From positions 1-7,812 of the forward strand of contig DKBN01000042.1 of the NCBI GenBank assembly GCA_002451235.1: a stretch of DNA of 7,812 nt, given 5' to 3'. A program made the position numbers and the translations under genes. A model generated the notes under the pieces. That model ran no database searches, had not been told where the DNA came from, and worked only from the letters and a program-made list of their open reading frames with translations. Source of the stretch: Patescibacteria group bacterium UBA6899. GTDB taxonomy: Bacteria; Patescibacteriota; Minisyncoccia; Phycocordibacterales; UBA6899. Shown piece by piece: positions 1 to 5,708 of the stretch. Numbering within the stretch: position 1 is the first letter of the stretch; each line of letters opens with the position of its first letter.

Positions 1-15
1 GAGAAAGATGCTAGT

Positions 16-183
16 CTAGAGCCAAATAAAAACTGTCTTAAAAATCCAAAAACGAAGATAATAACCGCTTATGATTTTAGGTTTTATAAACTTGGGAATC
101 CGATATTCTTTGTCTTCATTTTCCATCTCGGTGGACAAAAAAGTATCGTTACCAAACCCCATTTCTGCAAATACTTTTTCCAT
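16..183 (-). CDS. Small hypothetical protein, 55 aa, downstream of tRNA-Ala
   Basis: I do not recognise a named family. The frame opens with ATG at 183, ends with TAG at 18-16, and encodes 55 residues. The first half is acidic and polar (MEKVFAEMGFGNDTFLSTE at the start). The middle is lysine- and proline-rich (RIPKFIKPK, residues 28-36). The last 15 residues are aromatic and hydrophobic with a few basic ones (YYLRFWIFKTVFIWL), which suggests a membrane-touching or protein-binding tail. It starts 26 bases after the tRNA-Ala discriminator with no terminator between, so it is probably on the tRNA transcript. No Shine-Dalgarno sequence is visible. Base composition is clearly more AT-rich than the neighbouring genes. 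After the TAG the same frame continues with hydrophobic codons to the window edge, so the stop could have shortened a longer protein. The protein-like composition and the lack of any competing frame support it; its small size keeps confidence moderate. Confidence 0.55.
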   Translation of the reverse strand: MEKVFAEMGFGNDTFLSTEMENEDKEYRIPKFIKPKIISGYYLRFWIFKTVFIWL

Positions 184-209
184 AATGGTTCTAATACAAA
201 CAGATTTTG

Positions 210-283
210 TGGACCTGAGCGGATTCGAACCGCTGACCTCCGCATTGCAAATGCGGCGTTCTAACCAACTGAACTACAGGCCC
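210..283 (-). tRNA. tRNA-Ala, anticodon TGC
   Basis: A complete cloverleaf is visible on the minus strand. The acceptor stem is GGGCCTG with CAGGTCC, containing the G3-U70 wobble pair that is the main identity mark of alanine tRNA. The D stem is GTTC/GAAC. The anticodon stem is CCGCA/TGCGG with loop TTTGCAA, placing anticodon TGC at 249-247. The T stem is AGCGG/CCGCT with loop TTCGAAT. Base 210 gives the discriminator A. The next bases are CAA, so the CCA end is not encoded and must be added by tRNA nucleotidyltransferase. TGC reads GCA and, with U34 modification, other alanine codons. Confidence 0.98.
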
Positions 284-297
284 AATATAGTGCCGCA

Positions 298-326
298 ATC
301 ATACACAAACATGCCTATCACAGCAA
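298..326 (-). promoter_or_regulatory. Candidate promoter of tRNA-Ala (and the small ORF behind it)
   Basis: On the minus strand TTGCTG (326-321) is followed after exactly 17 bases by TATGAT (303-298), a five-of-six match to the -10 consensus. The -35 box matches only its TTG half. Transcription would start near 291, giving a leader of roughly 8 bases before the mature tRNA end at 283. The -35 box begins directly after the TAA stop of ddl, which fits an independent unit. This is read by eye from spacing and consensus only. Confidence 0.5.
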
Positions 327-1295
327 TTATCCTCTCACCGCCAACTGAAGCACATGATCGATGAATTCGCCGAGACCCACACCTGCGGTACGGAGCGCTA
401 AGGGGATGAGCGAGCCCTCGGTCATTCCTGGAAGTGTATTCACCTCCAAGGCGTAGATCCCTCGCGGAGAGACGATGAAATCAGAACGCGAGTAGTGACG
501 GAGCCCAAGCCCGCGATGGATGCGGGCGGCAAGTTCGCGCAGTTCGTTCATTTCCGCGAGCTTGAAATTTCCCGGACAGATCTCCTGACTCTTCCCTTCA
601 TATTTCGCTTCGTAGTCGAAGAAAGCCTTCTCTTTCGCGGGAACGATCTCGATCGGGTGAAGCGCATAGCATGTTCCGTCGGCACCATCGATGACGCCAA
701 CGGTCGCTTCTCTGCCCCTTATGTGTTCCTCGACGAGCACATCGCCGAATTTCCGGGCACCTTCGACCCCCGCCATCAGTTCTTCGAACGACTTTGCGAT
801 TGTAACGCCGACCGACGAGCCAGATGTCGCCGGCTTGACGACCACAGGGAGCGCGTAGCTTTTAAAGATCTGAAAGACCAGGTCTTCCAGATCGTCATCA
901 AGATCGACCGATGTCCCCTTCGGCGAACTGATCCCCAACTCGGCGAACCTTTCTTTTGCGAGCTTCTTGTTCATCCCGATCGCGGACGGGAGGACGCTCG
1001 ATCCCGTATATGGAATACGGAAGTGTTCGAACATGCGCTGCACCTTACCGTCCTCTCCGAACTCGCCGTGTAGTGCGTTCCAAAGGATGTCCACCTTATT
1101 CGCGATGGTGCCAAGATCGCTCATCTTTCCCTCAACGATCCACTCGCCTTTCTTGGTGAGCAGGATATCGATAGGATCATATTTTTCGGTTGGAATATGC
1201 TTCAGGACGGATGCGCCGGACTTGAGCGATACTTCGTATTCCGATGACGGTCCTCCCCGCACGACACCAACCCTGGTCTTCATCATAGGGAGCAT
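327..1295 (-). CDS. ddl: D-alanine--D-alanine ligase
   Basis: Cytoplasmic ATP-grasp ligase that joins two D-alanines with ATP hydrolysis, supplying the dipeptide for UDP-MurNAc-pentapeptide and peptidoglycan. The 322 residues are normal for the family. The N-terminal lobe has GGPSSEYEVSL (14-24) with the catalytic glutamate E19, then HGEFGEDG (76-83). The ATP-grasp part has VKP with K154, the GSSVGV loop (159-164) and the EE pair at 189-190. The omega loop FFDYEAKY ends in K231-Y232; tyrosine here marks D-Ala-D-Ala ligases, whereas D-Ala-D-lactate ligases carry phenylalanine. R270 and the metal ligands D272, E284 and N286 sit in the C-terminal lobe (EVNTLPGMT, 284-292). Its ATG overlaps the uvrC stop as TAATG with GAGGG just upstream, suggesting translational coupling. 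Two more in-frame ATGs at 1286 and 1283 fit the usual N-terminus equally well, so the true start could be three or four residues later. Confidence 0.96.
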   Translation of the reverse strand: MLPMMKTRVGVVRGGPSSEYEVSLKSGASVLKHIPTEKYDPIDILLTKKGEWIVEGKMSDLGTIANKVDILWNALHGEFGEDGKVQRMFEHFRIPYTGSSVLPSAIGMNKKLAKERFAELGISSPKGTSVDLDDDLEDLVFQIFKSYALPVVVKPATSGSSVGVTIAKSFEELMAGVEGARKFGDVLVEEHIRGREATVGVIDGADGTCYALHPIEIVPAKEKAFFDYEAKYEGKSQEICPGNFKLAEMNELRELAARIHRGLGLRHYSRSDFIVSPRGIYALEVNTLPGMTEGSLIPLALRTAGVGLGEFIDHVLQLAVRG

Positions 1296-2557
1296 TATAC
1301 CCTCGAATCTTTCGGAAGTCGCGCGCGGCCCCTTATTTCCCGCCGTTTTCTGTGATACCCGACGGCGAAACGATGCGATTCCGCATTCGCCAAAAGGATA
1401 TCCTTCTTCCAGGGGCCAGTAAGTTCCCTGTCTCCCAGGATGTCTTTCGGTTTGTGACGCGGGTCTTTGACGACCGAAACGACCGGGATCGCGACAGAAC
1501 GATCATGCAGGACCTTGAGAATGCGGTTGCGTTGTGCGACCCCACCGTCGACGACGATGAGCCCGGGGAGACGCCATTCAGGATGCTCGAGTCTTCGCAA
1601 TAGTACCTCCGAAAGATGCAAAGGATCGTTCGCCCTGGCGTTTTCGTGAAGATTGAACTTCCGGTATTCGTTCGGACGAGCTTCCCCATCCTCAACGACC
1701 GTCATCACACCGACGATATCGGTTCCGGAAATATGCGCGATGTCGTACGCCTCGATGCGGAATGCCGCGCGTCGCGTTCTCGACGCCCGTTTCGAAGCCT
1801 CCTTGATCTCCGTATCGATCAGAGAAACGTCCTTGATATGCCTGAGGGCAGAGATCATCCTTTTGTATTCGCCCGCCGTCTCGAATTCAAGCCGCTTTGC
1901 ATGAGCGTGCATCTCGCGCTCGAGTCCGCGTTGCACTTGTGATTTCTTCCCCTGGAAAAAGAGCATGATGTGCCGAATGCGGCGCGCATATTCCTCCTTC
2001 GAGATCTCGCCGGTGCATACCCCGGGACAAAGTCCGATCTGTCGATCGAAGCAAGGCGTTCCTTGGCCCGGCTGGCATGAATCATGGAACGGAAGGATGC
2101 GTCGCAGGATGCGAAGCGCCTCTTGGAGACTCCCGCCCTCTGGAAACGGTCCGAAAACGCGCCTGTATTGTGGTGGAGTCCCCGTGAGCATGGTGCGTTC
2201 GCGGATGGTCAATACGCGGGGATACTCCTCCTCTGTGATGACGACGTAGTTGTAGCTTTTGTCATCCTTCTCTCGCGAGTTATAGAACGGCTGATATTTC
2301 TTGATGAACGAGGCCTCAAGGATAAGCGCCTCAAGGGCAGAGTCCGTCATCACCCATGTTACAGTTTTCGCGATTGTGACCATGTCCACGATATGCTTGC
2401 CGCGCGTATGCATGAGATCGTTCGCGAAGTAGCTTTTCACGCGATCCCGAAGCGATGTCGCTTTCCCGACGTAAAGGATGTGCCTCTTCCTGTCACGGAA
2501 GAAATAGACCCCAGGATCGTCGGGGAGTTTCGTCTTCTTGAGGTCCTCGAGAATCAT
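1295..2557 (-). CDS. uvrC: UvrC, excinuclease ABC subunit C, short form without HhH
   Basis: Dual nuclease of nucleotide excision repair: docked on UvrB-DNA, it cuts 3' and then 5' of the lesion. The N-terminal GIY-YIG domain (about 12-95) shows GVY 16-18, YVG 29-31, K32, R39, E81 and N93, the expected 3'-incision residues. Cysteines C161, C169, C177 and C181 match the set reported to hold an iron-sulfur cluster in E. coli UvrC, with a shorter first gap. The UVR helix pair that contacts UvrB spans about 206-241. The RNase H-like 5'-incision domain follows, with D272 (YDIAHISGT), D337 (VVDGG) and H395 (SHRF), the DDH triad. The protein ends at residue 420, just past SHRFAVGYHRKR, so the tandem helix-hairpin-helix region of the usual roughly 600-residue UvrC is absent. 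The end is a clean stop overlapping ddl, not a frameshift remnant. The ATG at 2557 is the natural start, since the LPDDPGVYFF core begins only 11 residues later. See the promoter at 2566-2594 for initiation. Confidence 0.96.
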   Translation of the reverse strand: MILEDLKKTKLPDDPGVYFFRDRKRHILYVGKATSLRDRVKSYFANDLMHTRGKHIVDMVTIAKTVTWVMTDSALEALILEASFIKKYQPFYNSREKDDKSYNYVVITEEEYPRVLTIRERTMLTGTPPQYRRVFGPFPEGGSLQEALRILRRILPFHDSCQPGQGTPCFDRQIGLCPGVCTGEISKEEYARRIRHIMLFFQGKKSQVQRGLEREMHAHAKRLEFETAGEYKRMISALRHIKDVSLIDTEIKEASKRASRTRRAAFRIEAYDIAHISGTDIVGVMTVVEDGEARPNEYRKFNLHENARANDPLHLSEVLLRRLEHPEWRLPGLIVVDGGVAQRNRILKVLHDRSVAIPVVSVVKDPRHKPKDILGDRELTGPWKKDILLANAESHRFAVGYHRKRREIRGRARLPKDSRV

Positions 2558-2565
2558 ACCGCATG

Positions 2566-2594
2566 AGTGTACCTCGCCGCATTCCTGTTGACAA
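2566..2594 (-). promoter_or_regulatory. Candidate uvrC promoter, near-leaderless
   Basis: On the minus strand TTGTCA (2594-2589, five of six) is followed after 17 bases by TACACT (2571-2566, four of six). The uvrC ATG begins 8 bases after the -10 box, so the predicted transcription start is within about two bases of the start codon. The only Shine-Dalgarno-like GAGG (about 2575-2572) lies some 14 bases from the ATG, too far for normal use, and would be upstream of the transcript. The -35 box lies on the same bases as that of the plus-strand gene. Confidence 0.45.
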
Positions 2595-2596
2595 CA
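2586..2596. repeat. 11-base inverted repeat in the shared -35 region (possible operator)
   Basis: TGTTGACAACA has perfect five-base arms (TGTTG and CAACA) around one central base. It contains the plus-strand -35 TTGACA and the minus-strand -35 TTGTCA. A closely similar repeat, TTTTGACAAAA, holds the uvrA -35 box at 5695-5705. A repressor or activator could bind here, but part of the symmetry comes free with any TTGACAA, so function is a guess. Confidence 0.35.
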
Positions 2597-2616
2597 CTAT
2601 TGATTGCTGTTATTAC
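2588..2616 (+). promoter_or_regulatory. Promoter of the plus-strand small gene, extended -10
   Basis: A perfect TTGACA (2588-2593) is followed after 17 bases by TATTAC (2611-2616, four of six). TG at 2608-2609, one base before the -10 box, makes it an extended -10 promoter. The predicted start near 2623 leaves a leader of about 24 bases before the ATG at 2647. It is the strongest promoter candidate in the window and faces away from uvrC. Confidence 0.65.
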
Positions 2617-2646
2617 GCAGTCAGAAATGTCAGAAGGGGGGTAGAA

Positions 2647-3000
2647 ATGAACGCGCAAAACCGGTTGTATCTAGCGAGTCAAAGTCCGAAAAGACATAAC
2701 CTGGGAAGGTCACTGGACAAGAGTATCCGCGGCGACGAGGCAGACCTTTGGGATACCGGCGATCCCGAAAGTACGCTTAAGAAGATCACGGAGTGGCTCA
2801 TCGCCATGCTTCCCTATCACGACATCGACCCCGTGAGAGTGATCGGCGACGAGGTCAGCGAAGACGAGATCAGGCGTGCGGTCAGAATGCATGCGCCGGT
2901 GGTACTCAAGGAACTCGGCGTCCGCGGGGAGGTCTACGAGAGCCTCGCGCTCGACGTCGTTCTGTATTCGTTGGACTACGACTCTATTTGCTTCGTTTGA
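2647..3000 (+). CDS. Hypothetical protein, 117 aa, between uvrC and uvrA
   Basis: I do not recognise the family. The start at 2647 is chosen because AAGGGGGG (2634-2641) lies five bases upstream and the promoter at 2588-2616 ends before it; an in-frame ATG at 2563 lies upstream of the promoter and is not expected in the message. The protein is soluble and acidic with no signal peptide or membrane segment. Residues 7-16 (LYLASQSPKR) look like the N-terminal nucleotide-binding motif of Maf pyrophosphatases, but the rest does not follow Maf and is too short. Residues 40-58 and 70-90 look helical (DEVSEDEIRRAVRMHAP at 68-84), and the tail ends in LDYDSICFV. The gene has its own promoter, ribosome site and terminator, and is the only plus-strand gene here. 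Its promoter shares the -35 region with that of uvrC, and it converges on uvrA, so a role tied to excision repair is possible but unproven. Confidence 0.8.
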   Translation: MNAQNRLYLASQSPKRHNLGRSLDKSIRGDEADLWDTGDPESTLKKITEWLIAMLPYHDIDPVRVIGDEVSEDEIRRAVRMHAPVVLKELGVRGEVYESLALDVVLYSLDYDSICFV

Positions 3001-3011
3001 TGATCAGCAAC

Positions 3012-3041
3012 GCTCCTCGTTCCTACGAGGAGTTCTTTTTT
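3012..3041 (+). terminator. Rho-independent terminator of the plus-strand gene
   Basis: CTCCTCG (3013-3019) and CGAGGAG (3026-3032) form a perfect seven-base-pair stem, extendable by a G-T pair, with loop TTCCTA (3020-3025). TTCTTTTTT (3033-3041) follows at once. It starts 12 bases after the TGA at 2998-3000. There is no T-run on the other strand, so it should not end uvrA transcripts efficiently. The last codons and the TAG stop of uvrA lie within this hairpin. Confidence 0.88.
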
Positions 3042-5668
3042 GCTTTGGCAAGCGCTCGCTTCAGATATTTTCCGGTATGCGAATGTTTATTCGCAGCCAC
3101 CTCCTCCGGCGTTCCCTTCGCGACGATCTTCCCGCCGTTCGCGCCTCCTTCCGGGCCGATGTCAATGATATGGTCCGCGCATTTGATGACGTCAAGATTG
3201 TGCTCGATCATGAGAACAGAATTTCCACGCTCGACCAGGGTTTGAAGGATCTCGATTAATTTTCGCACGTCCTCATAGTGAAGTCCGATCGTCGGTTCGT
3301 CCAAGAGATACATCGTACGTTGCGTGAACGGTCGATAGAGTTCTGATGCGATCTTTACACGCTGTGCCTCGCCGCCGGAGAGCGTTGTCGCGGATTGACC
3401 GAGCTCAAGATATCCAAGACCGACCTCAACGAGCGTTTTCAAACGGTCAGAGATCGCTGGGATATCCTCGAAAAACACGTACGCTTCTTCGGTGGTCATC
3501 TTGAGCACATCATAGATGCTCTTCTTTTTATACTTGACCTCGAGTGTCTCCTTCTGAAAACGTTTCCCTTGGCACACATCGCAGAGCACATACACGGTCG
3601 GGAGAAAATGCATCTCGACCGCGACCATGCCGTTCCCTTCGCATGCTTCACAGCGCCCACCTTTGACGTTGAAAGAGAAGCGCCCTGATCGCCAGCCGCG
3701 GAATTTCGCTTCCGGCGTTTCGGCGAACAGATCGCGGATGAACGTCCACGCTCCTGTATAGGTCGCCGGATTCGAGCGGGGCGTGCGACCGATCGGTGTT
3801 TGGTCGATCAGAACTGTGCGATGGATATACTCGGTGCCGGTGAAGACCGATGCGTTGTACGTCTTTGCGCTGCGATACTTGCGTTCGAACCTAGCCTGCA
3901 AGTTCTTATAGATGATCTCATAGAGGAACGTGGATTTTCCGGACCCCGAAACACCCGTGATAACGACGAATTTTCCGAGTGGGACTTCGACATTGAGGTT
4001 CTTTATATTAAAGGCATTCCCGCCTTTGATGACGATCTCTCCTTTCTGCTTCTCGCGGCGTTTCTCGGGCATCTCTATCATCTTGTCGCCACGGAGATAG
4101 TCGAGCGTGAGCGAGTGCTGTTTCTTGTCTATCAACAGATCATCGAGGTAGCCGGAAGCGACGATCTTCCCGCCATGCACTCCTGCGCCAGGCCCGATAT
4201 CGACGAGGTAGTCCGATGCGAAGATCGTATCTTCGTCATGCTCGACCACGATGATGGTGTTGCCGATATCGCAAAGATCACGCAGCGTTCGGATAAGACG
4301 GTCGTTGTCGCGCTGGTGAAGGCCGATGGTAGGCTCGTCGAGTACGTACAAAGCGCCCACGAGACGCGATCCGAGTTGTGACGCGAGACGGATGCGTTGC
4401 GCCTCTCCACCAGAGAGCGTATTCGCGCGGCGGCCGAGAGTGAGATACCCGATGCCGACATCGAGCATGAATGCGAGGCGAGTTTCGATCTCTTTCAAGA
4501 CCACCTTCGCTATCTCGCGTGCTTTCGGAGAGAGATCCAGGTCCATGAAAAATTCCGCCGCCGCTTCGATGGAAAGCTCAGTGATCTCATGGACATTCTT
4601 TCCTTTTGGATACTGTTCCCCCTCCCTCTTCGCGGATCTTTGAGGATCTCCGAGAGTGATACTGAGGGCTTCGGGCCGAAGGCGCGCTCCATGGCATGCC
4701 TCGCACGGTTCATCGCTGAAAAAATACTTTGTTCCGAGGCCGTTGCATGTCTGGCATGCGCCATACGGTGAATTGAACGAAAAAAGGCGCGGTTCGACCT
4801 CGGGGAATGAGAAACCGTCGTCGGGGCATGCGAAACGTGCTGACATCAGGGTCTCCTCTTCGCCGATCTTGAGCCGTATGACCCCCTCCGCTTCTTCGAG
4901 CCCTCGTTCGATCGCCTCAGCGAGGCGCTCGCGCGATCCTTTCGCCTGCTCCCGGAACTCTGAGACGAAAAGCTCATCGACGAGAATATCTATGTCATGC
5001 TTCTTCTGCTTGTCGAGTTCGATGCGGTCGCGCAGGCTCATCTCTTTTCCATCGATGCGGCATTTCGAATAGCCTTTCCCAAGCATATCGTACAGCAGCT
5101 GGTAATACTCCCCTTTTCTTCCGCGGATGAGCGGCGCGTACAGCGACACCTTCAGAGTAGAATATGTTACCCCCATCACTTTTTCCGTCCTCTCGTGCAT
5201 CCCTATCTCCTCGAGACGCTGGAATATGAAATTGATGATCTCCTCGTTCGTAAGGCGATTGATCGGTCTGCCGCAGACAAGACAGTGGGGCGTTCCGATA
5301 CGCGCGTAGAGCACTCTGAGATAATCGGAGATCTCCGTGATGGTCGCGACGGTCGATCGCGGGTTCGAAGAATGGGACTTCTGATCGATGGAGATCGCCG
5401 GAGAGAGGCCGATGATCTCGTCCACGTCCGGTTTCTGCATTTGGTGGAGGAATTGTCTAGCATATGCGGAGAGTGACTCGACATAGCGCCGCTGGCCTTC
5501 CGCAAAGATGGTATCAAAAGCAAGTGATGATTTCCCTGACCCCGAAAGCCCGGTGAACACGATCATTTCATTCCGAGGCATCTGCACTGTGACATTTTTG
5601 AGATTATGTGTACGCGCTCCGCGCACAACGAGCATGTCGTTTTTGTCCGGTTTCTTCATTCCTGGCAT
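3023..5668 (-). CDS. uvrA: UvrA, excinuclease ABC subunit A, lacking the insertion domain
   Basis: Damage-recognising ABC-type ATPase dimer that scans DNA and loads UvrB. The first half has Walker A GLSGSGKSS (40-48), the UvrB-binding domain between C129/C132 and C281, signature LSGGEAQR (418-425) and Walker B VLDEPTIGL (442-450). The second half has Walker A GVSGSGKST (572-580), the essential zinc module C673, C676, C696, C699, signature LSGGEAQR (763-770) and Walker B LLDEPTIGL (788-796). The presence of the UvrB-binding domain separates it from UvrA2-type proteins. Two oddities stand out. Between GLG (310-312) and C322 there are nine residues where typical UvrA carries a roughly 110-residue insertion domain. 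The CPxC pair at 281-284 reads CPDD. Length is 881 against about 940-950. A basic tail (AKAKKNSS) ends the protein. The ATG at 5668 has AGGA eight bases upstream; M4 is an alternative start. It follows the response regulator by 40 bases. Confidence 0.97.
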   Translation of the reverse strand: MPGMKKPDKNDMLVVRGARTHNLKNVTVQMPRNEMIVFTGLSGSGKSSLAFDTIFAEGQRRYVESLSAYARQFLHQMQKPDVDEIIGLSPAISIDQKSHSSNPRSTVATITEISDYLRVLYARIGTPHCLVCGRPINRLTNEEIINFIFQRLEEIGMHERTEKVMGVTYSTLKVSLYAPLIRGRKGEYYQLLYDMLGKGYSKCRIDGKEMSLRDRIELDKQKKHDIDILVDELFVSEFREQAKGSRERLAEAIERGLEEAEGVIRLKIGEEETLMSARFACPDDGFSFPEVEPRLFSFNSPYGACQTCNGLGTKYFFSDEPCEACHGARLRPEALSITLGDPQRSAKREGEQYPKGKNVHEITELSIEAAAEFFMDLDLSPKAREIAKVVLKEIETRLAFMLDVGIGYLTLGRRANTLSGGEAQRIRLASQLGSRLVGALYVLDEPTIGLHQRDNDRLIRTLRDLCDIGNTIIVVEHDEDTIFASDYLVDIGPGAGVHGGKIVASGYLDDLLIDKKQHSLTLDYLRGDKMIEMPEKRREKQKGEIVIKGGNAFNIKNLNVEVPLGKFVVITGVSGSGKSTFLYEIIYKNLQARFERKYRSAKTYNASVFTGTEYIHRTVLIDQTPIGRTPRSNPATYTGAWTFIRDLFAETPEAKFRGWRSGRFSFNVKGGRCEACEGNGMVAVEMHFLPTVYVLCDVCQGKRFQKETLEVKYKKKSIYDVLKMTTEEAYVFFEDIPAISDRLKTLVEVGLGYLELGQSATTLSGGEAQRVKIASELYRPFTQRTMYLLDEPTIGLHYEDVRKLIEILQTLVERGNSVLMIEHNLDVIKCADHIIDIGPEGGANGGKIVAKGTPEEVAANKHSHTGKYLKRALAKAKKNSS

Positions 5669-5674
5669 CCGAGT

Positions 5675-5703
5675 ATCCTAGCGTAGCGCCGGAGTTTTGA
5701 CAA
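5675..5703 (-). promoter_or_regulatory. Candidate uvrA promoter inside an inverted repeat, near-leaderless
   Basis: On the minus strand TTGTCA (5703-5698, five of six) is followed after 17 bases by TAGGAT (5680-5675, four of six). The uvrA ATG begins six bases later, so transcription would start at the start codon itself. The -35 box sits in TTTTGTCAAAA (5705-5695), with perfect five-base arms. The same TAGGAT also contains AGGA at usable Shine-Dalgarno distance; if that is its role, uvrA would be read from a message started further upstream. The sequence alone cannot decide between the two. Confidence 0.42.
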
Positions 5704-5708
5704 AATCG

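Noticed and set aside
71..364. A 97-codon plus-strand reading frame across the tRNA
   Set aside because: It is the familiar false translation of a tRNA antisense strand (GFEPLTSALQMRRSNQLNYRP-like) and overlaps a perfect tRNA-Ala and the better supported minus-strand small ORF.
495..1073. Long plus-strand frame antisense to ddl, and similar ones opposite uvrC, uvrA and the kinase
   Set aside because: They lie wholly within strongly supported genes, have no ribosome sites or recognisable domains, and are expected shadows in GC-richer coding DNA.
2493..2564. Short out-of-frame ORF starting seven bases upstream of the uvrC ATG, behind GAGG
   Set aside because: It has a plausible ribosome site, but only about 23 codons, no recognisable content, and the predicted uvrC transcript starts after its ATG.
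2563..2646. Upstream in-frame ATG extending the plus-strand gene by 28 codons
   Set aside because: It lies before the -35 box and has no ribosome site; the ATG at 2647 has a strong Shine-Dalgarno and follows the promoter.
2710..2892. 60-codon minus-strand frame opposite the plus-strand hypothetical gene
   Set aside because: It has no promoter or ribosome site, while the opposite strand has promoter, Shine-Dalgarno and terminator in the right order.
4697..4749. Frameshift or assembly gap as the cause of the missing UvrA domain
   Set aside because: The frame is continuous, the cysteines on both sides are kept, and the short linker resembles the uninterrupted module of the second half, so a genuine domain absence is more likely.
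5669..5708. SOS (LexA) box before uvrA or uvrC
   Set aside because: Neither the CTGT-N8-ACAG nor the GAAC-N4-GTTC type of operator is present in either upstream region.
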